Source: Nitrosomonas sp.
GTDB lineage: Bacteria; Pseudomonadota; Gammaproteobacteria; Burkholderiales; Nitrosomonadaceae
Direction: 5' to 3'
Assembly: GCA_021774195.1 (NCBI GenBank)
Contig: JAJFJJ010000136.1
Location: 1 to 32,705 of the forward strand
DNA: 32,705 nucleotides
This document shows, piece by piece, positions 1 to 8,644 of the stretch. The position numbers were made by a program, and so were the translations under genes. The notes beneath the pieces were generated by a model that worked only from the letters and a program-made list of their open reading frames with translations, made no database searches and was not told where the DNA came from. The first letter of the stretch is position 1. Each line of letters opens with the position of its first letter.

Positions 1-911
1 GAAAACTCCTGATTGGCGTTCGGTCTTTTACGATAGCGCAGTGCCATTTGTTGCTGGCTGACTTCTTCCCCGGCGTTAAATTGCACATTGCGCGAGGCCG
101 CTTGGCGCGGGTTGGTGCGTACTTGGTCGGCGGTCAACCCACCGGGGTCTTTTGATTCGGGTGAATAGAATTCACGAAACAACACCATTAAATCCGAATC
201 ATCACTGGTTTTAAAGTTAAATTTGGCTTGTGAGAAAAAATTCTGCACATTACTGTGATCGCGCCATCCTCGTTGTTGCAGGTGTGAACCAAATAACGTG
301 TAATCAAAACGTTCCTGACGTCCACCAGCAAACAATTCCGATTTAAACAGCCCATATTGACCAAACACCTGGCGTGGTGTCAACACCAACTTTTCACGCG
401 GTACGCCACGGGTGGTTATGCCGATCATGCCGCCAGACGCATTGCCATACAATGAAGCCGAAGGGCCGCGCATTATTTCCATGCTTTCAATCAATGACGG
501 ATCAATCGAATCAAGCTGTGTCTGCCCATCCGGCAAAGTCTGCGGCACCCCATCAACCCGCATTTGCACCCCACGCACGCCAAACGGCGAACGAGCGCCA
601 AAACCACGAATCGAAATACGCAAATCCTGCGCAAAATTAAACGGGTTTTGCATAAAAACCCCAGGCGTGCCGCGTGCGAAGTCGTTTAATGTCGTCCCCG
701 GTTGGAAGTCATGCTGTTTGTCCCGTTGGATGGTTGTGATGGCATTCGGAATTTCACTGGCTTGTTTTTTGCTACGGGTAGCAGTGACGTTGATGGATTC
801 CAGAGTAACGGTTTCTTGAGTGGTAGACGGTTGTGCTGCGATTGATTCAGTAAACAGGAGAGCAGACAGTAGTAAGATAATTGGTGCAATCAAGCATTGA
901 AACTGTTCCAT
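1..911 (-). CDS. TonB-dependent outer-membrane receptor, YncD/PqqU-like (N-terminal part, cut by window edge)
   Basis: I read about 303 codons on the minus strand before the window ends. Residues 1-26 form a signal peptide (hydrophobic core, then SIAA before QPS). A plug domain follows, with a TonB-box-like VTLESINVTATR, then LRISIRGFGARSPFGVRG, VDGVPQTLPDGQ, MRGPSASLYGNASGG and later KDPGGLTADQ. From memory this order and wording match E. coli YncD, now called PqqU, which takes up pyrroloquinoline quinone through the outer membrane using TonB energy. The substrate here is not proven, since related receptors carry siderophores. The ATG at 909-911 has GAGG directly beside it. An in-frame GTG two codons upstream is an alternative start. 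No clear Fur box was seen in the divergent spacer (912-1118). Confidence 0.88.
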   Translation of the reverse strand, partial: MEQFQCLIAPIILLLSALLFTESIAAQPSTTQETVTLESINVTATRSKKQASEIPNAITTIQRDKQHDFQPGTTLNDFARGTPGVFMQNPFNFAQDLRISIRGFGARSPFGVRGVQMRVDGVPQTLPDGQTQLDSIDPSLIESMEIMRGPSASLYGNASGGMIGITTRGVPREKLVLTPRQVFGQYGLFKSELFAGGRQERFDYTLFGSHLQQRGWRDHSNVQNFFSQAKFNFKTSDDSDLMVLFREFYSPESKDPGGLTADQVRTNPRQAASRNVQFNAGEEVSQQQMALRYRKRPNANQEF

Positions 912-1118
912 CCTCACACGATAACAGCGAGCAACATAATAAAAACGAACAGCGAAGAATAATTGGCGACTGTGCATTGCTTGCAAAGTGGTTATTTTAA
1001 TGGTGAAAGAAAAGGCGGGTAGTGTACCATTCCAGTTGCAGTCAATAAATCACCTGAGTTTTCGAGGTGCTAGTACAAATATCGGTTGTCGTCTGTTTTT
1101 TTAGGGACTGATTACTCA

Positions 1119-4100
1119 ATGCAAAAAATGTCATCCGCACAAACAAAATCACACCATAAGGTGCAAAGTGGTTCATCTAGCGGCTTATTGTCATGGTTAA
1201 AGCAGTATGGTTTTTGGCTGTTGCTGGGCTTTGCGACGCTGTTAGTGCTTTGGTCGACTTGGTTTGCTTGGCAACAAAAACCTCATCCTGATGCTTATCG
1301 AGTAACGCCTGGCATAATGGATGGAAGCGCATTCTGGGCTTATCCGGTGGAACAAAACGCTTTTCAGCGCTTGCTAAAAATCAATGTTCTCTTAAAAGAT
1401 ATCTTTGTTTTGGACCAGAAGATTTGGGCTGTTGGTGAGGGTGGGTTCATCATTCACAGCGATGACGGCGGCTATACCTGGCAACAACAAACCAGCGGGG
1501 CGACAAGAGATATTGAAGGCATTAGCTTTCATGATGCGCTCCAGGGCTGGATGGTGGGGGGTCATACGATTTTTTCGACCACAGATGGTGGTCAGACTTG
1601 GCAGCAACAAACTAGTGAGATAGGTAGGCTTCTCGACATTAGTTTTCATGATGCGCTCCATGGCTGGGCGGTGGGATTGGGAGGCGAAATTTTTTCGACC
1701 ACAGATGGTGGCCAGAAGTGGCAGAAACAAACTAGCGGGACAAGAAGATGGCTTTTAGGCATCAGCTTTCATGATGCGCTCCAAGGCTGGGCGGTGGGAA
1801 ACGGTGGCACGATCTTATCGACCACAGATGGCGGCAAGACGTGGCAGCAACAAACCAGCGGGACGACAAATAGGCTACGCGGCATTAGCTTTCATGACGC
1901 ACTCCAAGGCTGGGCGGTGGGAGATGCCGGAACGATCTTATCGACCACAGATGGCGGCCAGACGTGGCAGAAACAAACCAGCGGGTGGGGAGGTAATCTT
2001 TCCGGCATTGGCTTTAATGATGTACTCCAGGGCTGGGCGGCGGGAAGGGATGGGACGATCTTATCGACCACAGATGGTGGCAAGACGTGGCAGCAACAAG
2101 CCAGCGGGAGGACAAGTAGGCTTTACAGCATTAGCTTTAATGATACGCTCCAAGGCTGGGCGGTGGGAGGCGGTGGTACGATTTTATCGACCATAGACGG
2201 CGGTAATACTTGGCACCAACAAACCAGTGGGACGACAAGTTGGCTTTTAGGCGTTAGCTTTCATGATGCGCTCCAGGGTTGGGCTGTGGGAGGCGGTGGC
2301 ACAATATTGTCAACCATAGACGGCGGCCAGACGTGGCAGCCACAAACCAGTGGGACGACAAGAGAACTTGAAGGCATTACCTTTCATGATGCACTCCAGG
2401 GCTGGTCGGTGGGAGGCGGTGGTACGATCTTATCGACCATAGATGGTGGTCAGACGTGGAGGCAAACCAGCGTGGCGATAAGAAATCTTAAAGGCATTAG
2501 TTTTTATGATGGGCTCCAGGGCTGGGCGGTGGGAGAGTTTGGCGTAATTTTATCGACCACAGATGGTGGCCAGACGTGGCAGAAACAAGCCAGCGGGTTG
2601 AGAAGAAGTTCTATTCTCGACATTAGCTTTCATGATGCGCGCCAAGGCTGGGCGGTGGGAGACGGTGGTATGATTTTGTCGACCACAGATGGCGGCCAAA
2701 CGTGGCAGAAACAAACCAGTGGGACGTCATATGTGCTTTACGGCATTAGCTTTCATGATGCGCTCCATGGCTGGGTGGCGGGATGGGATGGTACGATCTT
2801 ATCGACCACCGATGGTGGCCAGACGTGGCAGCAACAAACCAGCGGAACGACAAGTGATCTTTACGACATTACCTTTCATGATGCGCTCCAGGGCTGGGCG
2901 GTGGGAGATTCCGGAACGATCTTATCGACCACAGACGGTGGTAAGACATGGCATGAAATCACTTATCAACGTTATCCAGCCCCTTGGTTTTATTTGGCGT
3001 TATTCATCACATTGCTGATGTTTGTCGCAGCATTCTGGCTGCGTGCGCGTCAAATCCAACAAATCAATCAAGAGCAATCAGTACCCAGCCTAGATGACCA
3101 TGTGGTAACCGATAAACCTGCCGGACCGGGTGGTGCTGATTTGATGGGCGCACGCCGGATTGCTTCGGGTTTGACTCGCTTTATGACTAACGAGAATACG
3201 CAGCCGCCGTTGACCATAGCCATTACCGGCGAATGGGGCAGTGGCAAAAGCTCGGTGATGAATTATCTCTCCGCCAATTTAAAGCGGGAAGGGTTAAAAC
3301 CGGTATGGTTCAATGCTTGGCATCATCGGGAAGAACAGAATGTATTGGCCTCAATGCTTGAGAATATCCATAAGCAGGCGATTAATCCTTGGTGGCATCT
3401 TTCTGGTTTGTTTTTTCGCTTGCGCCTGATATGGCGGCGGCATTGGGTATGGAAAGCGGTTGTATTATTATTGCTAGTTAGTCTCTCTTTTTTATCAACT
3501 TGGCTGGTTTTGTCACCAGATAAACGTGATGATGCGGTGCGCTATCTACGTTATCTGGTAAAGATCGACCAACCGGTGGTATTGAGTGAAGCGGGGTTTA
3601 ATCAACTTTGTGCCAATTGGGTACAACATCATGGGGATGAAGCGCGTCATGTTGATTTAAAGGATGAGACGCAAGCGGTTGAATCAAAGCTCAAGCCAAG
3701 GGAAAAACCGGCAGTATCCCATGTGCTGCAACAAACTCATATTTCGGATTATTTTACCACCGTGCAGTGTCAAAAATTGTTTAAAATCCATGCGCATAAA
3801 CGGATTACGCGTGATGATTTGAATGCGGGTTGTATCGACAAAGTTGGCCAGTCAATTGAAGACAACGCTTGTTATGCATCACCGGAGATCTTGCTGGACA
3901 ATATTAATTTTCATTTTGGCGACCTTTCGCTTTCGCATAAGGATGAGGTGAAATTAAAGGAAACAATGGACTTTTTGAGTCCGGAATCACCGATTCCACT
4001 GCCAGCCGAATTGACCAGTATTTTAACCATGCTGTTCGCTGTATTGGCGTTTTTTGCGTATAAAGGCATGGCGTTATTAGGGTTTGCGCCAGCACAGTTT

Positions 4101-5459
4101 TTGCAGAGAATTTTCAGACAAACCGGGGTGACTTATCAGGCCAATGAACAAGTGGGCACCCGGCTGCTATTTAAAAACCATTTTGAACAAATTACGAAAT
4201 TATTGGGCCGTCGGCGTTTGGTGTTGTTTATCGATGATCTGGACCGGTGCGACTGTGAGCATACGCGGCAAGTATTAGAGATCAGTAATTTCCTCTCCAG
4301 TTCCGGTGAATTGTTTATGGTGATTGGTATGGCGCCGCGTTATGTGTTGGCCAATGTGACCTTGAGTTTCCAAGAGGTTGCCCAAGCGGTTCATGAGGCA
4401 GATATTTTAAATGGTACTAGTCCAGAAGCCGGGCATAACCCAAACGCGGGGCAAAGCTGGTTTGCGCGCCATTACTTACAAAAACTGATTCACATTGAAG
4501 TGCCCGTACCGAAACCAAAACCTGATGATGTTAAGGCATTACTGACTGCAGAGAGGCAAAAAGAATCTGCTGAAGAGATTGAGTCAACAAGAATTGAAAT
4601 GCTGGAACAGCGTATTGAGAGTTTTCTGAATTTTGTCGGTAAATTCGTGCGTTGGCTATTGTTGGCGACGGCATTGGGTGGCGGCGCATTTTTGGCTTGG
4701 AATATCACCAGCGACACTGGTATTCCATCCTTCGATTTAGCAGATAAAACTGTTGCTGCTGAGATTAATCCAGTAACCACGCCGAGTGGTGATGAAGGCG
4801 ACCCCGGTCCATCAACGAAGGAACCGATTGAGATAAAGAAAGAGTCGCCAAGCAGTGATTCTTCTTTTAAACCGGGTTATAACCGGGTTGATCACTTTGT
4901 AAACTGGCCGATGTGGTTAAGCGTGTCATTAGTTGTTTCGCTAGGGGTTATCTGCGCAGCGTTTTTCTTTTTTATCCATCGCTTGGAGCAATTAAATGAT
5001 AAGAAGTGGCTTGTTTGGCTAACGCCGTTGTTACAGCGGCTAAAAGTAACGCTGGTCGGCCCGGAGTCTAGTAAAGATAGTGTGAATTTTGTCGATGCCT
5101 TGAAAATTTGGTACCCATTAATTACGCAGAAAGACCCCACACCCCGAACGATCAAGGCTTTTATCAACCGATTACGTTATTTTAGTAGTTTACGCGGCAA
5201 GGGTCGTGAGGCGCATCTGGTCGCACTGGCTACCCTATTTTACCGCTATGACGATGACATTGATGCGATTTTACCTGTTTTGGAAAACTATGTGTCTAAT
5301 CAAACACAACTCACTAAATGTGATTTTGCAGAAAAATGGCCTGACCTTGCAAATGCTTTGGAGCAACATAAAGAAGCGTTTAGTGATTACCCATCAGACG
5401 AGGATATTGAATTTTACAAAATGATGAGCGCTGACATTTGCATTCATCGGCGCGATTAA
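1119..5459 (+). CDS. Ycf48-repeat / KAP P-loop NTPase fusion, giant membrane protein
   Basis: 1446 residues from the ATG at 1119 (AGGGA 11 nt upstream); an in-frame TTG at 1086 would add 11 residues. Order seen: TM1 (about 31-53), then thirteen roughly 40-residue units (about 100-615) with an Asp-box-like DGGxTWQQQTSG and FHDALQGWAVG. These resemble Ycf48/BNR propeller repeats. TM2 follows (about 622-642), then Walker A GEWGSGKSS (704-712) and WFNAWHH (about 729), typical of KAP NTPases. TM3 (778-800) and TM4 (965-988) interrupt the NTPase, as is usual in KAP proteins. Next come Walker B LVLFIDDLDRCD (about 1033-1045), TM5 (1176-1196) and TM6 (1263-1286). Six TMs put the repeats in the periplasm and both Walker motifs in the cytoplasm. 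KAP members include PifA, the T7-excluding protein of plasmid F. A sensor or defence role is inference only. The stop overlaps that of convergent lptG by 4 bp. Confidence 0.85.
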   Translation: MQKMSSAQTKSHHKVQSGSSSGLLSWLKQYGFWLLLGFATLLVLWSTWFAWQQKPHPDAYRVTPGIMDGSAFWAYPVEQNAFQRLLKINVLLKDIFVLDQKIWAVGEGGFIIHSDDGGYTWQQQTSGATRDIEGISFHDALQGWMVGGHTIFSTTDGGQTWQQQTSEIGRLLDISFHDALHGWAVGLGGEIFSTTDGGQKWQKQTSGTRRWLLGISFHDALQGWAVGNGGTILSTTDGGKTWQQQTSGTTNRLRGISFHDALQGWAVGDAGTILSTTDGGQTWQKQTSGWGGNLSGIGFNDVLQGWAAGRDGTILSTTDGGKTWQQQASGRTSRLYSISFNDTLQGWAVGGGGTILSTIDGGNTWHQQTSGTTSWLLGVSFHDALQGWAVGGGGTILSTIDGGQTWQPQTSGTTRELEGITFHDALQGWSVGGGGTILSTIDGGQTWRQTSVAIRNLKGISFYDGLQGWAVGEFGVILSTTDGGQTWQKQASGLRRSSILDISFHDARQGWAVGDGGMILSTTDGGQTWQKQTSGTSYVLYGISFHDALHGWVAGWDGTILSTTDGGQTWQQQTSGTTSDLYDITFHDALQGWAVGDSGTILSTTDGGKTWHEITYQRYPAPWFYLALFITLLMFVAAFWLRARQIQQINQEQSVPSLDDHVVTDKPAGPGGADLMGARRIASGLTRFMTNENTQPPLTIAITGEWGSGKSSVMNYLSANLKREGLKPVWFNAWHHREEQNVLASMLENIHKQAINPWWHLSGLFFRLRLIWRRHWVWKAVVLLLLVSLSFLSTWLVLSPDKRDDAVRYLRYLVKIDQPVVLSEAGFNQLCANWVQHHGDEARHVDLKDETQAVESKLKPREKPAVSHVLQQTHISDYFTTVQCQKLFKIHAHKRITRDDLNAGCIDKVGQSIEDNACYASPEILLDNINFHFGDLSLSHKDEVKLKETMDFLSPESPIPLPAELTSILTMLFAVLAFFAYKGMALLGFAPAQFLQRIFRQTGVTYQANEQVGTRLLFKNHFEQITKLLGRRRLVLFIDDLDRCDCEHTRQVLEISNFLSSSGELFMVIGMAPRYVLANVTLSFQEVAQAVHEADILNGTSPEAGHNPNAGQSWFARHYLQKLIHIEVPVPKPKPDDVKALLTAERQKESAEEIESTRIEMLEQRIESFLNFVGKFVRWLLLATALGGGAFLAWNITSDTGIPSFDLADKTVAAEINPVTTPSGDEGDPGPSTKEPIEIKKESPSSDSSFKPGYNRVDHFVNWPMWLSVSLVVSLGVICAAFFFFIHRLEQLNDKKWLVWLTPLLQRLKVTLVGPESSKDSVNFVDALKIWYPLITQKDPTPRTIKAFINRLRYFSSLRGKGREAHLVALATLFYRYDDDIDAILPVLENYVSNQTQLTKCDFAEKWPDLANALEQHKEAFSDYPSDEDIEFYKMMSADICIHRRD
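1437..2957 (+). repeat. Tandem coding repeats, 13 units of about 120-126 bp
   Basis: Within the Ycf48-KAP gene the same DNA block recurs thirteen times, ending each time in a DGGxTW-type codon string. Framework segments such as those encoding SFHDALQGWAVG and TILSTTDGG are almost identical at the nucleotide level. Two short patches per unit differ: the residues between TSG and SFHD, and the pair after AVG. Such near-identity implies recent duplication or gene conversion, and the unit number is likely to vary between strains. Read assembly could also have expanded or collapsed the array. Confidence 0.9.
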
Positions 5460-6517
5460 AAAACCCGCCGCAACCAAAGTAGTGCAAAAAGAATGAGTAC
5501 AATACTCGGAAAGAGCGCCACAAATACGGGATTTATTCCTAGTAGCAAACCGGTATTGGCGAAGATTTGATCGAATAAATAAACGGTGATGCCAATGATG
5601 GCGGCAAAGACGAGTTTATTGCCGAGGCCGGAACGTATTGAGCCGAATACAAATGGGATGGCGATCAGCAGCATGGCGACGGTCATCGTTGCACTGCCAA
5701 CTTTGCGCCATAAGGCGAGCGCATAGGAGCCAGCATCTTGACCGGTGCTACGGAGGAAATCGACATGGCGCGATAATTCAATGGGTGATAGGCTTTCGGG
5801 TGGTTTGGTTAAGGTGGCGATGTCTTCCGGCTTAAGAAATGAAGCCCAACGTGCTGCTTCAGAATATTTCATGCGAATTTGGTTGTCGGTAAATAACCGC
5901 ACGATTACATGCGTTAAGCGCCACGAATCATTATCAGTAATGTCGGCGAGTTGTGCTTGTGTGTGCCCATACAAAAAACCGGATTTGTCGATGTGAAGAA
6001 TCTCAATATCTGCAGCCTGTTTGGCATGCAGCATATATCCGATTCTTAAGATGGTTTGTTCATTTCGCGTCCATATTCCCAAACCACGGCCTAATTCCGC
6101 ACTTTGGTTTAACGCAATGGCGCGTTGGGAGATGGCTTTTTGTTGTAGTTGCGGCGCGATAGACTGTTCTAAAATAGCAATCAAAATCAGTAATAGGATG
6201 CCGACGCCCAATGGCGCTAAACTAATGCGGGTGGGGGATAGACCAGCGACGCGTAAGGCAATTAATTCAGATTGAACGGCAAGCTTTCCTAATGCGGCAA
6301 CGGTACCGAGTAATGCGACAAAGGGTGCAATTTGAATGAACCGGCGAGGTAAGAGCATGGCGGTGTAGAGAAAGGCATCTGACGCTTGATAGGTGCCTTT
6401 GCCGACATCGTCCAGTTGATCCAGTAGATCAAAAAAACTAAACAGCGGTAATAATACGGCTGTGGCAATCAGCATGCCCATGAAGACCTGGACGGCAATA
6501 TAGCGGTAGATAATCAT
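5456..6517 (-). CDS. lptG: LPS export permease LptG
   Basis: 353 residues, the normal family length. LptG pairs with LptF in the inner membrane and, with the LptB ATPase, extracts lipopolysaccharide and passes it to LptC. The sequence shows the N-terminal YRYIAVQVF segment, FFDLLDQLDDVGKGTY, LLPRRFIQIAPFVALLGTV and QSELIALRVAGLSP, all typical of LptG. Hydrophobic segments lie at both ends around a periplasmic beta-jellyroll region. The start ATG at 6515-6517 overlaps the lptF stop as ATGA, which implies translational coupling. A longer reading from 6595 lies inside lptF and is rejected. The 3' end overlaps the stop of the convergent KAP gene. lptB and lptC are not in the window. Confidence 0.95.
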   Translation of the reverse strand: MIIYRYIAVQVFMGMLIATAVLLPLFSFFDLLDQLDDVGKGTYQASDAFLYTAMLLPRRFIQIAPFVALLGTVAALGKLAVQSELIALRVAGLSPTRISLAPLGVGILLLILIAILEQSIAPQLQQKAISQRAIALNQSAELGRGLGIWTRNEQTILRIGYMLHAKQAADIEILHIDKSGFLYGHTQAQLADITDNDSWRLTHVIVRLFTDNQIRMKYSEAARWASFLKPEDIATLTKPPESLSPIELSRHVDFLRSTGQDAGSYALALWRKVGSATMTVAMLLIAIPFVFGSIRSGLGNKLVFAAIIGITVYLFDQIFANTGLLLGINPVFVALFPSIVLILFALLWLRRVF

Positions 6518-7590
6518 TGCGTGCGAGAAAATCGTTTGATTGGTTTGAACGCAATGATGGCCAGAATGATGGCCATTAACAAATAGATCCACCAAACACC
6601 AGGGATGCTGCCGACAACACTTTGTTCTACCCAGTTTTTAGCTAAACCACTGAGATTGTAATAACCCGCAAAAATTAATGCGGCAAATAAATAAGTCCGG
6701 TCCGCTTTGTCTTGCCGTGGTGTATTGCTAATAAAAGTCACTGCAATTAATGCCAGTAATATGGTCGCAAGCGGGCGCGATAAGCGCCATTGTAGTTCGG
6801 CAATATCTCGAGGTTCATCTGATTCCCACAGCGTTCTCGTCGAAGCGGCTTTGCGTCGATAGTTGGTGACATGATCGCTATCAGTAAAATACGTCATTTT
6901 CTCAAATTTAATCACATCATCTTGCGTGACGGTATGCGTCAATTGATAGATATAGCCATCCAACAAATTAATATATGGCCGTTGTGTCGGGGTAAGCGGT
7001 TGTGTTTGGGTGGCTTCTTTAGCAACTATGATTTCTGATTTTCCGGCTTTCCTCATGAAATGAAAAACATCTTCCATGGTTTTATTAACGTCATCTTTGT
7101 TATTCACAAAGACCACTCGTCCACCACGTTCACTACCATAAAATCGACCAGCCTGGAATCGATTGGTGTTTAACTCCGCTTCCGCTTGCGCATCCAAAAT
7201 ATAGCTTTCTGCATAAGCCCAAGGACGGGCATAGGACGAAAGTAATCCACTGATAATGCCGACGGGGATAGCAACCATTAATACCGCCAGAACGATTCGT
7301 TTTCCGCTAACGCCAACGGAACGCATGACATTTAGCTCTTGATCTTTGCTGAGCCGTCCTAGACCGATAATAATAGACACATACAATGCAATTGGAATTA
7401 AGACTTCCAACGCGATTAATGTCTTGAGCATGATTAACTTGAACAGCGCAGCAATTCCGAGTGTTTCGGTGACCGCTCCGGCTAGAAACCGGGCGCTATT
7501 GAAGCTGGTGAATAGTCCAACCAGAATAGCAATGACCACCAAAAAAGGCAGTAATATTTCGCGGGTAAGATAACGATCAATCAGTTTCAT
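6514..7590 (-). CDS. lptF: LPS export permease LptF
   Basis: 358 residues. LptF is the partner of LptG in the LptB2FG transporter that drives lipopolysaccharide from the inner membrane toward the outer membrane. The sequence starts with MKLIDRYLTREILLPFLVV and carries LGRLSKDQELNVMRSVGVSG, the conserved cytoplasmic coupling region after the second membrane segment. A periplasmic domain and three C-terminal membrane helices follow (LATILLALIAVTF, YLFAALIFAGYY, IYLLMAIILAIIAF). It is the first gene of a two-gene operon with lptG. Its upstream region contains one 142-bp palindromic element (7659-7800), so transcription coming from 7802-9795 has to cross that element to reach lptF. Confidence 0.95.
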   Translation of the reverse strand: MKLIDRYLTREILLPFLVVIAILVGLFTSFNSARFLAGAVTETLGIAALFKLIMLKTLIALEVLIPIALYVSIIIGLGRLSKDQELNVMRSVGVSGKRIVLAVLMVAIPVGIISGLLSSYARPWAYAESYILDAQAEAELNTNRFQAGRFYGSERGGRVVFVNNKDDVNKTMEDVFHFMRKAGKSEIIVAKEATQTQPLTPTQRPYINLLDGYIYQLTHTVTQDDVIKFEKMTYFTDSDHVTNYRRKAASTRTLWESDEPRDIAELQWRLSRPLATILLALIAVTFISNTPRQDKADRTYLFAALIFAGYYNLSGLAKNWVEQSVVGSIPGVWWIYLLMAIILAIIAFKPIKRFSRTQ

Positions 7591-7658
7591 CGATAAGAAA
7601 ATAGAGTGTTGATCGCATAAAATTGGCCGGTGGGATGAAATTAGTTGATAACTAATTT

Positions 7659-7800
7659 GTAATTATTCAGTATATTTCGGTAACTGTTCTGATTGCCCCT
7701 AGAATTCATCAGTTCAAGGCGCAAAATGTGAGTTTACACGTGTAAATGATCATTTTGTAACACAGAAATGATGGATTCTAGGGATAAGCTGAATAGTTAC
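7659..7800 (-). mobile_element. 142-bp MITE, copy 1, with 8-bp target duplication
   Basis: The ends are GTAATTATTCAG (7659-7670) and CTGAATAGTTAC (7789-7800), imperfect inverted repeats. The centre contains the TTTACACGTGTAAA palindrome. Direct repeats ACTAATTT flank it at 7651-7658 and 7801-7808. Read on the minus strand, it aligns over its full length without gaps to the copies at 22617-22758 and 28720-28861. It has no coding capacity. The right-hand target repeat contains the TAG stop codon of the gene at 7802-8644, so the insertion happened at the very end of that gene and preserved its stop. GTAA ends with 8-bp duplications recall IS66-family elements, but the parentage is inference. Confidence 0.9.
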
Positions 7801-7801
7801 A

Positions 7802-8644
7802 CTAATTTATCCTATTTTTATCGAGAACAGAAATCGGTGCGCGTGCCAAAATCGATTCAGCCAGTTGTAGATCTTTAACTTTGTCCACATCGACACCGGC
7901 ACGTGGGTCGCTCAGTATAACTGCTTGAATATTCACCCCGGATTTTTGTGAGACCGCATGTAATGCTTTCGTTAAAGTTAATTGTTTGAATAAATAAGAC
8001 ATTAATAACCGAAAACCGATAACTTTCGAAATTAATTGCCAGGGACGTTTGCGAAAATCTTCCGCCTGTCGCCAGAATCCGACCAGTTTGCGTCCGTTCG
8101 GATTAAAAGTATATAGATTACAACCACAAAAGCCACCATCTTGTAGCTTATGAACGGTGCGTTTAGACCCAGGGAATGCGCGTGCGATGTCTTCTTGCCG
8201 CGCCAACCCGACAGTTGCTTCATTGTCTATTTCAAGCGATTGTTTTAAAAAACTTTGTACAATCATTGGTGTCAACAGGGCGTGGTCAGCAGTGGTTAAC
8301 AATACTGGGGTGTCAGCTTGAATGAGTTCAAGACCACTCTCTGCACTACGGCTAGCCGTATTTTCATTGGATAACCAAGATATTTGCCCGCTTGCTATGC
8401 GCTGTTTTAACTCAGGGCAGTGCGTATGTAGCGATTCTGGAGGGCCACATAAAATAACTTTTGCAACCAAATCGCAAGCAGCCAATGTATCCAATACGCG
8501 TAACACCATAGGCGTGCCCGCTACCGGCGCGAAGGCTTTACAAGCTGCGCCAGTGTGTGTGGTGATCGGGTCATTTCCGGTACGGTCCGCTGCTAATACC
8601 AATGCGACAAATTGTTTCTTTTCAATATTTGTTGAGTTTTTCAA
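7802..8644 (-). CDS. MobA-like NTP transferase domain protein
   Basis: 280 residues. It resembles the MobA/GlmU-type nucleotidyltransferase fold: VALVLAAD near the N-terminus, CKAFAPVAGTPMVLRVLDTL (a sugar-nucleotidyltransferase signature), and a later TTADHALLTP resembling the metal-binding acidic motif. The usual glycine-rich LAAGxGxR loop is degenerate here (LAADRTGND), so the substrate may be atypical or activity reduced. The start ATG overlaps the stop of the upstream GNAT-like gene as ATGA, which implies coupled translation and a shared pathway. Similar NTP-transferase genes occur in phospholipid or ceramide head-group clusters. That assignment is only a hint, because no lipid synthase or CDP-alcohol transferase is visible here. 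The stop codon lies in the target duplication of a MITE. Confidence 0.75.
   Translation of the reverse strand: MKNSTNIEKKQFVALVLAADRTGNDPITTHTGAACKAFAPVAGTPMVLRVLDTLAACDLVAKVILCGPPESLHTHCPELKQRIASGQISWLSNENTASRSAESGLELIQADTPVLLTTADHALLTPMIVQSFLKQSLEIDNEATVGLARQEDIARAFPGSKRTVHKLQDGGFCGCNLYTFNPNGRKLVGFWRQAEDFRKRPWQLISKVIGFRLLMSYLFKQLTLTKALHAVSQKSGVNIQAVILSDPRAGVDVDKVKDLQLAESILARAPISVLDKNRIN

Noticed and set aside
374-819. Plus-strand ORFs near the left edge
   Set aside because: They are antisense to the TonB receptor frame, which has a signal peptide and a clear plug-domain motif series.
912-1118. Fur box or TonB-receptor operator in the divergent spacer
   Set aside because: I looked for a GATAATGATTATC-like palindrome and found none close enough to report.
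1392-2196. Long ORFs in other frames and antisense across the repeat array
   Set aside because: They repeat in step with the 120-126 bp units and are shadows created by the internal repetition of the Ycf48-KAP gene.
1437-2957. CRISPR-like regular repeats
   Set aside because: Period, length and open reading frame show coding protein repeats; there are no short identical repeats with unique spacers and no cas genes.
1437-2957. Sialidase (BNR) enzyme
   Set aside because: Asp-box-like DGGxTW motifs also occur in Ycf48 and other propellers; no catalytic sialidase residues or arginine triad were recognised.
6518-6595. N-terminal extension of lptG
   Set aside because: The extra residues lie inside lptF, do not match the LptG N-terminus, and the ATGA overlap gives a better start.
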